Of a stretch of 64,000 nt of DNA, positions 53,739 through 64,000 are shown one piece after another; positions within the stretch are counted from its first letter, which is position 1, and each line of letters starts with the position of its first letter. The notes beneath the pieces are model-generated. The model was not told the origin of the DNA. It saw nothing but the letters and a program-made list of their open reading frames with translations, and did not search any database. Origin of the DNA: Erinaceus europaeus (Eukaryota > Chordata > Mammalia > Eulipotyphla > Erinaceidae); assembly GCF_950295315.1 (NCBI RefSeq), contig NC_080168.1:64937838-65001837 (forward strand), written 5' to 3'. Made by a program: the position numbers and the translations under genes.

Positions 53739-53880
53739 ACTTTTTTAAAATAATGAAGAAAACAGTACTATTAACAACCATACCAAAAAGTACAAAATGT
53801 CTAAGAGTGGATTGAATCTAGACATGGGGATTGAATCTGGACATGGTGAAATTAGAGTCTTTTTTTTCTGGCTTTACACA

Positions 53881-54158
53881 ATTTTTTTTGCCTCCAGGGT
53901 TATCTCTGGGGCTCAGTTCCTGCACTATGAGTCCACTGTTCCTGTGGCCATTTTCCCCCCAATTTTTTGGATAGATCAGAGAGAAATTGAGAGGGGAGGG
54001 GAAGATACATAGGGAGATAAAGACATACCTGCAGACCTGCTTCACTGCTTGTAAAGCAACCCTCCTACAGGTGTGAAGCTGGAGCCAGGGGCTTGAACCA
54101 GGATCCTCACACTTTGAACGATGTGCACTTAACATGGTGTGACTCCCCCCCCCCCATT
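53881..54158 (-). mobile_element. Type A-long SINE
   Basis: GCCTCCAGGGTTATCTCTGG, CTGTGGCCATTTTCCCCC, body, GAACCAGGATCC and a C run at the head. TTTACACAATTT and TTTTACACAAATTT flank it. Confidence 0.9.
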
Positions 54159-54364
54159 TTACACAAATTTTAATACTTTTTGCTCTATTGTTGTGAAGTA
54201 TGTTAGGATTTATAGGGGTAGATTTCTTTAGGTAATATGGACATTTAAACAACGTTAGTTCTTCAATTCAAGATCATAGACCGTGTGTCTTATTCAATTT
54301 CTTTCAATGATGTCCTGTTTTCAATGTATAGGTCTTATTTCCTCATGTCCTAGGTTTAATAAAA

Positions 54365-55685
54365 ATCTGGAGTTATCATGCTCTCTGATTCAAACTATAC
54401 CACCATGCAACAGTAATCAAAACAGCTGGCAGGAAAGCAAACATTTATTCACATCAGTGAAATAGAATCAACAGTCCATAAATAAACCTAAACATTTATA
54501 GACCACTAATCTATATGAAAGGTGTGAGAACAAATAAAAGGGAAGGCATATTCTTTAATAAGTGGTGTTGAGAAAACAGGATAGCAATCTACAAAAAAAT
54601 CAACTAAGCCATCATCTTATGCCATACATGAGAATTAATTCAAAATGAGCTAGAGACTATAATACTGATAACTATACACAGATAAACAACGGCAAGAAAC
54701 CTTCTGACATCAATCTTAGTAATGTTTTGTGGACTTGGCTCTAACTGCAAGAGAAACAATGGAAAATAAAAGCAACTGAGTCAAACTACAAAACTTCTGC
54801 ACAGTGAAGAAAATATCAAAATTAAGGCATCTTACTAAATTAGAAGAAGATATTTGTGAATTATGCATTTGACAAGGGATTAACATCCAAAATGTATAAA
54901 GAACTCATAAAAACTCAACAACAAAAGTATAAACAACCTAATGAAAAGTGGGCTAAATATACACTTCTCAAAGAAGACATACAGATGGCCAACGGGCATA
55001 TGAAAAGATGTTCATCACCTCTTATCCTTAGGGAAATGCAAATAAAAACCACAATGAGATATCACCTCACACCTGTGAGAATGGCTATTATCCAAAAGAC
55101 AAGAAACAGCAAGCATTGGCAAAGATACAGAGAAAAGGGAACTGTTGTGCACTGTTGGTGGAATGTAAATTTGGATACAGCCATCATGGAAAACAGGATG
55201 GAGATATCTCCAGAAAGTAAGAATAGAAACACCATATGATCCCCAAATATCATTTCTTAGGGAATTATCTTAAGAATATGAAAACACTAATTTGAAAAAA
55301 GATATATGAACCCTTATGTTCACTGCAACATTATTTACAATAACCAAGATGTAGAAAAATAATCAAGGGTGGAGGTAGATAGCATAATGGTTATGCAAAG
55401 AAACTGTCATGCCTGAGGCTCTAAAGTCTCAGGTTCAATCCCCTGGACCACCATAAGCCAGAGCTGAACAGTGCTCTGGTAAAAAAAAAAAAAAAATCTA
55501 GCAGCCCATGAGCAAAAGAATGGTTAATGAAAATGGGGTATGAATACATATGGCATACAATATTACTCAGCACAAAATAGAGTGGAGCCTTGTCATTACA
55601 TGGATGGACCTGTAGACCTATTATTCTGCAGTATATTCTGTAAACTGCTATGAAATCACTAATAAATGATGTTTAACAAATGATA
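54365..55685 (+). mobile_element. Ancient L1 ORF2 3' half and 3' end, split by a SINE
   Basis: In order: CACCATGCAACAGTAATCAA, AGTGGTGTTGAGAAAACAGG, CAACTGAGTCAAACTACAAA, TCCTTAGGGAAATGCAAATA, GATATCACCTCACACCTGTG, AATGGCTATTATCCAAAAGA, CTCAGCACAAAATAGAGTGG. A 127-codon remnant at 54856-55239 is still open. A type C SINE interrupts it. Confidence 0.9.
55362..55498 (+). mobile_element. Type C SINE inside L1
   Basis: AAGGGTGGAGGTAGATAGCA, GGTTCAATCCCCTGGACC, GAACAGTGCTCTGGT and a 16-nt A run. This is the cleanest type C copy. Confidence 0.93.
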
Positions 55686-56754
55686 TCACACCCCCACCCC
55701 CCAAAGAAGCTTATAATCCTGTAAAGTATTTTCAGAGAATGTAACTCATAGTGATTTTTATTGAGTGACTTTCCCCCCAGATATGGTAAATAGGCTGAAC
55801 ATTCTAAAATGCTCTCTCCTTCAACTGTCATCTAAAATGTGCTAGACTGTGAGGCTCCAACTGCCTTGCAAACTCTGCATTTCACTGTTGGGATTGTTTC
55901 AGCTCTAGTTACCTTCAACAGACTTCATTTAATAAACCTTTTTCTCCCCTCCACTGGTCTGCTGCATTCCTGCCTGCTGTGAAGAGTGGTGACAAATACT
56001 GATCAGAACTAGACCACAGTCGTATGAAGTCAGATGGAGGACTTGGCACTGCCTCAAGCCTAAAGCAGAGGGGAAGGGTGGAAACTTCTGTCTTGTAAAT
56101 AGCGAGCCACCCAGGGCGTCTGTCCTAAAAACATGTAAATAACACTATGTCCCATATGCTTTATTTCCCAATTTTGTCATGCTACCTTTGCCAGCAAGTT
56201 TAACTGAGTATGATTTGTAATGTTATTTTATTGAACATTTTTTCACAATTTGAGTACAGTTCTGAGTGCAGTATTAAATCCTCTTCTGGCTTGGCAGATT
56301 CCAAAATTGCACGCTCTGTCTACACATCAAATCCTAGTTCTGGAGGGGAATTCAGACATTACCTAGTCTAGTGGGTCCAAAAAAACCACTGCATCTGAGC
56401 TCTCCCATAGCAGATGGCATTTCAGTGTATCTAAGTGACACCCAAACAAGAAGATTCATTATGTGATCAAAGGTTGAAATTAAGCTTGGCTTCCACTTAC
56501 TATAAATTCAGATTTCTTTTTCTTGTACAAGAACCCTCAGAGGACTTTTATTACTGAACCAATAAGTTTGAGGCACCTCTGTGCCTCAATGAGAAAGTAA
56601 ATAGTATAAATTATTAGCAATTTGTTGTAATCTTTCAAATATTTGTAAAACACTATAAACGTTAACAATTTACTTTTAAAGTATTTGTTGTCAGCTCTAC
56701 ATGACAGGTTTGGGATTGGTCAATTTTTCTGATCCATCTAGGACCTAATGAATA
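55686..56754. other. Unique non-coding stretch
   Basis: No feature recognised. Confidence 0.35.
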
Positions 56755-57002
56755 AGAAATGACTATGAGTGAGACTGTGGTGAAAAGAGTCCCTCATACA
56801 CTATGGGTTGGAGTGTAAATTGGTGCAGTCATTATGTAAAGTATCACAGAACCATCAAAGCATCAAGACTAGAAATACCACATCATCCAGTGTTGATCTT
56901 AGCTGTTTATCTGAGGAAAATGAAAACCCTGATTTGAATAGCTGTCTGCACTGTCATGCTCATCACAGCTTTCAGTTCTCTTTTATTGCTCTTATGTATG
57001 TA

Positions 57003-57207
57003 TAACCATAGATATTATTTGTTGGACAGAGATGGAGAAATTGAGAGGAAAGGGGAAAATAGATAGGGAGTGCAAAGGAGAGGCCCCTGAAACTCTGCTC
57101 CACTGCTGTGAAGCTTTCCCTCTGTAGGTGGGGTGCAGGGCTTGAACCCAAGTCCTTGTGCATTATAACAAGTGCACTCAACCAGGTGCACCATCACCAC
57201 GGCCTTA
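57003..57207 (-). mobile_element. Type B SINE inside L1
   Basis: GATGGAGAAATTGAGAGG, GCAGGGCTTGAACCCAAGTC and GCACCATCACCACGGCC. Confidence 0.85.
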
Positions 57208-57281
57208 TATTCAACAGTCAAGGATTAGAAACAACCTAAGTGTACTTCCACAGATGACTGAATAAGTAATTTGTAGTCTAG

Positions 57282-57562
57282 GGGGCAGGTGGTGGTGCAA
57301 AACAGGTTAAGTGCCCTTAGTACGAATCACAAGGACGTGTGCAAGGACCTGGGTTTGAGCCCCCGCTCCCCACCTGCAGGGATTCTGCTTCACAAGCAGT
57401 GAAGTATCTATCTAAAGATAAGTGTCTACCTTTCTCTACCTATCTCCCTCTCCCCTCTCAATTTCTCTCTGTTCTGTGCAATAAAATAGAAATAAGGCCT
57501 CCAGGAGCAGTGGTTTGTCGTGTAGGTACCAAACCCTAGCAATAACCCTGAAGGCAAAACAA
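57282..57562 (+). mobile_element. Type A-long SINE inside L1
   Basis: GGGGCAGGTGGTGGTGCAAA, GGGTTTGAGCCCCCGC, body, GGCCTCCAGGAGCAGTGGTT and CCCTGAAGGCAAAAC. Confidence 0.88.
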
Positions 57563-58007
57563 ACACACTGACATAAGCAGAAAATCTATGTACCCAACAG
57601 AATCCTTCTCAGTTGCAAAAGAAAAAAGAAAAACTGCCATTTTTAATAACATGGAGGCGCCTAGAGGATATTACACTTAATGAGCCAAGTCAGATGGACG
57701 AAGACGAACACTGATTTAACTCACATGCTAGGTAAAGAAATGAGTGGATTAATTAAACAGAAATTCTTGGGTCATAAAAACAAAAGACTGATAAGAAAGG
57801 AGAGGGAAGAAGAATAGATAAATTGGGTAAAGGGGTCAACTGATGGTGATAGGTGGAAATTGGACTTCTAGAGACAAATAGAATACTGACTTTCTACAGC
57901 TTAAACATAAAGCATATATGATGTCATAAGTCAGTGTTATTCCCACTGAAAAATAACAAAGCTAGGTCAAGAGAAAAGGAAACATTGAGAACTGTCATAA
58001 AATTAAT

Positions 58008-58205
58008 TCAGACTGGCAAGATAGTATGTTCACTTGGACATGTACGTGACTCAGGCTCAAGCCCACTGTGTTAGAGGAAACTCCAGCATCACCGTGTCTG
58101 TCCTATCTGCTTTCCCTGTCTCTCTGCCTTTAGTTTAGCTACCTCTGTCTGAAAAAGCTGGCACAGAGTGGTGAAGCCCCACTGACAATCAAAAAGACCA
58201 AGTAA
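58008..58205 (+). mobile_element. Diverged SINE (type E)
   Basis: GGCAAGATAGTATGTTCACT, CTCAGGCTCAAGCCCACTG, ATCACCGTGTCTGTCC and a CT body. Confidence 0.5.
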
Positions 58206-58459
58206 TTGAATTCTGGCAACCTTTATATAAATACATTAGGGCCACCAGAAACCACAGGCACCTGCAATTCACCTGTAATTGACCTATCATGAATTTAAAT
58301 TATAATTATATTGCATGGCAATATTTATCTAAGAATTTTCCTATATTCAGTCAGTGAACAACTACTTTAATCAAACATCCAGTAATTAAATGCCACATAT
58401 CTCATAAGAAACAAAGATTTGTCTCAAGCAAATACATTTGTTTCCCCTTTTTCCTTTTA

Positions 58460-58745
58460 AGTTTTATTACTTATTTGTTTGTTTGCCACCAGGGTTATTA
58501 CTGGGGCTTGGTACCTGCATGACAAATCTACCTGCTCCCATTGGACATTTTTTCTCTCTTTTTTCCTTCCTTCCTTCCTTCCTTCCTTCCTTCCTTTCTT
58601 TCTCTTCCTATTTTGATAAGACAAAGAGAAATTGAGGAGGAGGAGGTAGAGAGGGAGAAAGGCAAGCACCTGCAGATGCTTCACCACTCATGAAGCTTCC
58701 TCTTTACAGGTGGGAGTAGGGGCTCTAACCTGGGTCCACGTTGTT
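58460..58745 (-). mobile_element. Type A-long SINE with (CCTT)n expansion
   Basis: GCCACCAGGGTTATTACTGG, GCTCCCATTGGACATTTTTT, a CCTT repeat, then TAAGACAAAGAGAAATTGAG and GGGGCTCTAACCTGGGTCC. Confidence 0.85.
58563..58604. repeat. (CCTT)n microsatellite
   Basis: About ten CCTT/TTCC units, grown from the pyrimidine-rich tail of the SINE. Confidence 0.95.
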
Positions 58746-59216
58746 CTGTTATACAATTCCTTAAAATCCATTCAAACTATATGCCAGAGACATTGGGGTT
58801 TATTCTACCCAGTTCTCTGCTTCTGGCGCATGGGGGAGAGACTCCTTCTAAACCATATCAGTGGGGTGGGGCAGTGGGAATGGGCCTATTAGCTGCAGCT
58901 GTGGGTAGCATGTGTAAACCAAGCACTGACTCACTGCTGCCAGGGCCCACCGGCCCAGAGCTCACCCCCTCCTCAGTGACAGGGCACAAGCTCACATGAA
59001 GATGGTGGTGACAAAAGATGGGAACAGCCCAGTTCACCAAGAGGCCTTTCAAAGGAGAGTGAAGACATTTTGAATCAGTAAGAATCAATCTTTCCTCTAT
59101 GTGCCTTGTATCCCTGAGATTTTAGAGTACTATTGTTTCAGAATAACTTCCTGTGTCTTAATATAAGTAGACAGATGAAACTCAGGAGAATATACTACCC
59201 ATTTATAGGATGGCTC
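58746..59216. other. Unique stretch before the gap
   Basis: No L1 sequence is evident here, so the left end of the following L1 lies in or next to the gap. Confidence 0.4.
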
Positions 59217-59416
59217 NNNNNNNNNNNNNNNNNNNNNNNNNNNNNNNNNNNNNNNNNNNNNNNNNNNNNNNNNNNNNNNNNNNNNNNNNNNNNNNNNNNN
59301 NNNNNNNNNNNNNNNNNNNNNNNNNNNNNNNNNNNNNNNNNNNNNNNNNNNNNNNNNNNNNNNNNNNNNNNNNNNNNNNNNNNNNNNNNNNNNNNNNNNN
59401 NNNNNNNNNNNNNNNN
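59217..59416. other. Assembly gap (200 N)
   Basis: A run of N. Open frames crossing it are artefacts. Confidence 1.
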
Positions 59417-60047
59417 GAAAATTACTAAAAGACACAGAATTTGGAAACTAAACAACATACTGCTTAAGAGCCACTGGATCAGAGAGACACTCAAGCAAGA
59501 AATTCAAACATTCCTGGAAAAATGAAAATGAAAACACAAGTTATCAAAATATTTGGGACACAGCTAAAGCAGTACTGAGAGGGAAATTCATAGCCATTGA
59601 GTCACATATTAAAAAACAAGAAAAAGCCCAAATAAATTACCTTACTGCACACCTTAAGGACTTAGAGGAAGAGGAACAAAGGAACCCTAAAGCAACAAGA
59701 AGGACAGAAATAACTAAAATTAGAGCAGAAATAAACAACATAAAAAATAAGAGAATCATATAAAAGATCAATGAAGCTAAATGTTGGTTCTTTGAAAAAT
59801 TAAACGATTGACAACACCCTAGCCAGACTTACTAAAAAAATTTTTAAAAAGGGGAGAAGACTCAAATTAATAGAATTGTAAATGATAGAGGAGCTATCAC
59901 AACTGACACCACAGAAATCCATAAAATCATGCAAAAACTTCTACGAAGAACTATACACCACCAACCTAGAAAATCTGGAAGAAATGGAAGAATTACTAGA
60001 AATATATGCTTTTCCAAAACTGAACCAAGAAGAACTACAAAACCTAA

Positions 60048-60389
60048 ATGCACCAATCACAGACAAAGAAATCAAAAACTATTATTAAGAATCTCCCTAA
60101 CAACAAAAGTCCTGGACCAGATGGCATCACAAACAAATTCTACAAAACTTTCAGGATACAGTTAATACCTATACTTCTAAAGCTCTTCTGCAAGATCAAA
60201 GAAACAGGAATACTCCCTTCCACCTTCTATGAAACCAACATCACCCTTATACCAAAAGCAGATAGGGACATAACAAAAAAGGAAAACTACAGACCAATAT
60301 CTCTGATGAACATAGATGCCAAAATATTAAACAAGATCCTGGCCAACCAGATACAACAGTATATCAAAAAGATTATTCATCACGACTAA
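60048..60389 (+). pseudogene. L1 ORF2, RT N-terminal block
   Basis: [35 protein letters not shown] and [12 protein letters not shown] are the fingers-side RT signatures of L1 ORF2. The frame ends in TAA, where relatives read H-D-Q-VGFIPG; VGFIPGMQDWFN follows after the stop in the same frame. Confidence 0.92.
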
Positions 60390-60441
60390 GTGGGATTTAT
60401 CCCAGGAATGCAAGACTGGTTTAACATACGTAAGTTAATCA

Positions 60442-61521
60442 ATGTCATTCCATATCAATAAAAGCAAAACCAAAAACCACATGATTATCTCAATAGATGC
60501 AGAGAAAGCCTTTGACAAAATCCAACGCCAATTCATGCTCAAAACACTACAAAAAATGGGAATAGATGGGAAATTCCTCAAGATAGTGGAGTCCATATAT
60601 AGCAAACATACAGCCAACATCATACTCAGTGGACAGAAGCTGAAAGTATTCCCCCTCAGATTGGGGACTAGACAGGGCTCTCCACTGTCACCGTTACTCT
60701 TCAACATAGTATTGGAAGTTCTTGCCATAGCAATCAGGCAAGAGAAAGAAATCAAAGGAATAGAGATTGGAAGGGAAGAAGTCAAGCAATCACTATTTGC
60801 AGATGACACGATAGTATACATAGAAAACCCTAAAGAATCCAGCAGAAAACTACTGGAAGTTATTAGGCAATATAGCAAGGTGTCATGCCACAAAATCAAT
60901 GTACAAAAATCAGTGGCATTTCTCTATTCAAACACTAAATCTGAAGAAGACATCCAGAAATCACTCCCATTCACTGTTGCAGAAAAATCAATAAAATACC
61001 TAGGAATAAAGCTGACCAAAGAAGTGAAAGACTTGTATACTGAAAACTATGAGTCACTATTCAAGGAAATAGCAACTGATACCAAGAAATGGAAAGACAT
61101 CCCATGGTCATGGATTGGAAGAATAAATACTATCAAAATGAATATTCTCCTCAGAGCCATATACAAATTTAACGAGATACCCATCAAAGTTCCACCAAGC
61201 TTCTTTAAGAGAATAGAACAAAAACTACAATCATTTATCTGGAACCAGAAAACACCTAGACTTGCCAAAACCATCTTGAGGAAAAGAAACAGAAATGAAG
61301 GCATCATACTCCCAGATCAGAAACTATATTATAAGGCCATCATCATCAAAACAGCCTGGTACTGGAACAAAAATAGGCACACAGACCAGTGGAATAGAAT
61401 TGAAAGCCCATATCTAAACCCCCACACCTATGGACATCTAATCTTTGATAAGGGGGCCAAAGTATTAAATGGAAGAAGGAGGCTCTCTTCAATAAATGGT
61501 GCTGGGAAAACTGGGTTGTAG
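60442..61521 (+). pseudogene. L1 ORF2, RT catalytic core and thumb
   Basis: [14 protein letters not shown] (motif A), [20 protein letters not shown] (motif B), [11 protein letters not shown] (FADD, motif C), then [29 protein letters not shown] and [16 protein letters not shown]. All catalytic Asp residues are kept. A small deletion near 60425-60445 separates it from the previous block (ITYVS..NVIPY region), and a stop follows GAGKTGL. Confidence 0.94.
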
Positions 61522-61722
61522 CATGCAGAAGAATGAAATTGAACCACTTTATCTCACCAGAAACAAAAATCAACTCCAAATGGATCAAGGACCTGGATGT
61601 TAGACCAGAAACTATCAAATACTTAGAGGAAAACATTGGTAGAACACTTCCCACCTAAACCTCAAGGACATCTTTGATAAAACAAACCCAACTGCAAGGA
61701 AGACTAAAGCAGAAACAAACCA

Positions 61723-62530
61723 GTGAGACTACATCAAATTGAAAAGCTTCTGCACAGCCAAAGAAACTATCACACAAAGAGACCCCTCACAGAATGGGAG
61801 ATCTTCACATGCCATACATCAGACAAGAGACTAATCACCAAAATATACAAAGAGCTCAGCAAACTTAGCACCAAAAAAGCAAATGACCCCATCCAAAAAT
61901 GGGCAGGGGATATGAACAAGACATTCACCTCAGAGGAGATCCAAAAGGCTAACAAACATATGAAAAATTGTTCCAGGTCACTGATTGTCAGAGAAATGCA
62001 AATTAAGACAGCATTGAGATACCACCTCACTCCTGTGAGAATGGCATACATCAAAAACGATAGCAGCAACAAATGTTGGAGAGGCTGTGGGGACAGAGGA
62101 ATACTTCTGCACTGCTGGTGGGAATGTAAATTGGTCCAGTCCCTGTGGAGAGCAGTCTGGAGAACTCTCACAAGGCTAGACATGGACCTTCCATATGACC
62201 CAGTAATTCCTCTCCTGGGGATATACCCCAAGGAATCCCTTATACCCAACCAAAAAGATATGTTCACACCTATGTTCATAGCAGCACAATTCATAATAGC
62301 TAAAACCTGGAAGCAACCCAGGTGCCCAGCAACAGATGAGTGGCTGAGAAAGCTGTGGTATATATACACAATGGAATACTATGCAGCTATCAAGAACAAT
62401 GAACCCACCTTCTCTGACCCATCTTGGATGGAGCTAGAAGAAATTATGTTAGGTGAGCTAAGTCAGAAAAATAAAGATGAGTATGGGATGATCCCACTCA
62501 TAAACAAACAGAAGTTGAGAATGAAGAACA
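61723..62530 (+). pseudogene. L1 ORF2, C-terminal Cys-rich region
   Basis: LISKIYKELS-like, [32 protein letters not shown], then [18 protein letters not shown], which is the Cys/His cluster (C-x3-C-x7-H-x4-C), [19 protein letters not shown] and [11 protein letters not shown]. Relatives end soon after; the open frame runs on into 3'UTR sequence as far as 62700. The link to the previous block is frameshifted around 61521-61722. Confidence 0.93.
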
Positions 62531-62622
62531 AAAAGGGAAACTCAAAGCAAGAGTTGACTGAATTTGGAGTAGGGCACCAAAGAAAAAACCCTGGGTGGAG
62601 GGTGAAGGTGAATGTTCACCTT

Positions 62623-62646
62623 CATGGGGTGGGGGTGGGGATGGGA
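62623..62646 (+). other. G-rich block of the L1 3'UTR (G-quadruplex motif)
   Basis: GGGGTGGGGGTGGGGATGGG gives four G runs of at least three with 1-2 nt spacers on the sense strand. G-rich 3'UTR tracts of this kind are a known trait of mammalian L1. Confidence 0.8.
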
Positions 62647-62871
62647 CACAGTCTTTTCGTGGTGGGAAGGGTGTTTATGTACACTCCTATCAATTTGTAG
62701 TAATATAAATCACTAATTAATATGAGAGTGGAAAATTGAATATCTCAAACTTTTTAAAGCACAGACTGAGTCTTTTTAGTACATAGGATGAGTCGTTGAT
62801 ATGTTGAAGCTGTACCCCTCTTATCCTATGGTTTTGTCAATGTTTCCTTTTTAAAAATTAAAAAAAAAAGA

Positions 62872-63072
62872 ACTCGGGTTCAAGCCCTCGCTCCCTATAA
62901 GCAGTGAAGCAGGTCTACAGGTTTCTCTTCTTCTCTCTCCATATCTCCTTCTTCCATCTGATTTTCTATCTGTTCTAATAAAAATAAAAATAAAAAAGTA
63001 AACACTGTCATTAGGAGCAGGTGTATTCACTGTGCAGGCACCGAGCCCCAGCAATAACCTTGGTAGGAATTA
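62872..63072 (+). mobile_element. Type A-long SINE, 5'-truncated
   Basis: AACTCGGGTTCAAGCCCTCG, CT body, then GTCATTAGGAGCAGGTGTAT, GGCACCGAGCCCCAGCAATA and ACCTTGGTAGGAATT. It sits directly on the L1 tail. Confidence 0.88.
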
Positions 63073-63099
63073 AAAAATAATAAAATAAAATAAAATAAG

Positions 63100-63428
63100 G
63101 GGGACGGCGGCAGCACAGCAGGTTAAGCACAGATGGAGCAAAGCACAAGGACCAACCCCCTGGCTCCCCACCTGCAGGGGGGTCTCTTCACAAGCAGTAA
63201 AGCAGGTCTGCAGGTGTCTTGTCTTTATCTCCTCCTCTCTATCTCCCCTCCTCTCTCGATTTCTCTCTGTCCTATCCAACAACAACAATAGCAATGACAA
63301 CAATAACAATAAATACAACAAGGGAAACAAAATGGAAAAAAAATGGCCTCCAAGAGCAGTGGATTCATAGTGCAGGCACCGAGCCCCAGTGATAACCCTG
63401 GAGGCAAAAAAAAAAAAAAAAAAAAAAA
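63100..63428 (+). mobile_element. Type A-long SINE lacking its B box
   Basis: GGGACGGCGGCAGCACAGCA, AGCACAAGGACCAACCCCCTGG: about 22 bases including GGATCCCGGTTCGAG are missing. Body and CAACAACAATAGCAATGAC follow; the 3' domain arms GCCTCCA and TGGAGGC are intact, with a poly(A) tail of 20. Confidence 0.93.
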
Positions 63429-63499
63429 CAGAAAACTGCTCAGCAGTATTGCATATGTACTATGTGCGAGGCTCCAGGTTCATTCCTCGGTATCACATA

Positions 63500-63712
63500 A
63501 GAAGAAAATTAGGGTGCAGGACAGTGTTCACTGCTTAGAGCAGTGGTATTACCATCAGCAGCAAGGTCCTAGGTTTTAGTCTTGCACATATGGAGCTGTG
63601 GAGTGGTGCTATGATGTCACTCCTCTATCTCTTTCTCCCTCTCTCCTGTAACTTTTTCTCTCTCTATAGAATGGAAAAAAATGGTCTAGGAACAGCGGTA
63701 TTGTGTGGTATA
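63500..63712 (+). mobile_element. Diverged SINE (type E)
   Basis: TTAGGGTGCAGGACAGTGTT, GGTCCTAGGTTTTAGTCTTG (decayed B box), CT body, TGGTCTAGGAACAGCGGTAT. Confidence 0.5.
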
Positions 63713-64000
63713 CTTTTGTGCATTAAGATAAATGGCTGACATTCTGTGCTTTTTTGGTACTTTAATTTACCTTTCAATCATTCCCTTGAGGATGCAAACA
63801 CATACTGTTGTGTGTCCAGTGTATCTAAGAGGTGAGGGGGAAGAAAAGAAAAAACATATATAAACCACTGCATTTCTTCAGCTGGGTTTTTCACTAGATT
63901 ACAAAATCCAGACAAAATTTATATGTAACAAGAGCCATTATAAGTCTACCTGACACCATCTGGTACAGAATAAAAAAATTACTCCCAACTATAGGAAAAT
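63713..64000. other. Unique non-coding stretch
   Basis: No feature recognised. Confidence 0.35.

Larger units (their letters stand above)
56755..57960 (+). mobile_element. Ancient L1 3' fragment split by two SINEs
   Basis: GTAAATTGGTGCAGTCATTA, AGAACCATCAAAGCATCAAG, GATTAGAAACAACCTAAGTG and CACTTAATGAGCCAAGTCAG follow the end of L1 ORF2 and the 3'UTR. Confidence 0.8.
59417..62870 (+). mobile_element. L1 element, 5' part lost in or before the gap
   Basis: Begins within ORF2, in the segment after the endonuclease (WKLNNILLKSHWIRE), and continues through the RT and C-terminal parts into a 3'UTR with a G-rich block and a short A-rich end. It is the best-preserved L1 in the window: three ORF2 blocks of 113, 359 and 325 codons remain open. 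No 5'UTR, ORF1 or endonuclease part is seen, so it is either 5'-truncated or cut by the assembly gap. Confidence 0.95.

Noticed and set aside
59130..59525. Open frames crossing 59217-59416
   Set aside because: They consist mainly of N positions and are artefacts of the assembly gap.
60435..60899. 154-codon minus-strand open frame
   Set aside because: It is the antisense shadow of the L1 reverse transcriptase core. The same applies to 62369-61770.

Overview
The window is mammalian nuclear DNA, almost certainly from a hedgehog (Erinaceidae). Three signs support this: (i) dozens of tRNA-derived SINEs of the hedgehog type with A-box/B-box heads, CT-rich bodies and CAA-rich tails; (ii) a Vingi non-LTR retrotransposon, a clade described from hedgehogs (Kojima, Kapitonov and Jurka, Mol Biol Evol 2011) and not found by those authors in the other mammalian genomes they examined; (iii) placental-type L1, MIR, L2 and MaLR debris. 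Nothing prokaryotic is present: no operons, CRISPR or RBSs.

SINE labels used below. Type A: starts GGGAGTCRGGCGGTAGCGCAG, has GGTTCGAGCCC and a short AAATAAAT tail. Type A-long: the same plus a ~60-nt 3' domain beginning GCCTCCAGG and ending CCTGGAGGC, then poly(A). Type B: starts GGGCCAGGTGGTGGTGCAC and ends CTGTCTCTATCCAATAAA. Type C: ~120 bp, GGGTAGATAGCATAATGGTT to GAGCAGTGCTCTGGT, then poly(A). Type D: GTGGATAAAGCACTGGACTC. Type E: older, diverged relatives. Type names are mine, read by eye. SINE ends are accurate to a few bases where a target-site duplication (TSD) is quoted and to about 10-20 bases elsewhere.

Layout. 1-8 kb: mostly unique non-coding DNA with scattered SINEs. 8.07-10 kb: a decayed class II-like endogenous retrovirus (ERV) with LTR, TATA box, poly(A) signal and a tRNA-Lys-type primer binding site. 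11-26 kb: old L1 pieces, SINEs, a minus-strand retrocopy of an mRNA 3' end (23.4-23.9 kb) and an MLT1-like LTR. 25.7-26.5 kb: nested SINEs and a perfect 59-bp tandem duplication. 26.8-33 kb: an old L1, MIR, more SINEs and a 218-bp 5'-end-only Vingi copy. 37.4-38.4 kb: the one convincing host-gene piece, a terminal coding exon plus 3'UTR on the + strand. 44.0-47.1 kb: a nearly complete 3.1-kb Vingi with a perfect 10-bp TSD. 48.08 kb: a 25-bp Vingi tail insertion with its own TSD. 51.9-52.8 kb: a CpG-rich block with a possible first exon. 52.8-58 kb: ancient L1 pieces with SINEs. 59.2-59.4 kb: assembly gap. 59.4-62.9 kb: a younger L1 with long ORF2 pieces. 62.9-64 kb: SINEs.

Most notable: the first 70 nt of the Vingi element fold, by eye, as an HDV-like self-cleaving ribozyme (P1, P2, P3, P4 and the J4/2 CNRA motif all present). 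The second copy starts exactly at the predicted cleavage site, flush with its TSD. Three independent Vingi insertions in one window (full length, 5'-end only, 3'-tail only) together hint at where reverse transcription starts and stops.
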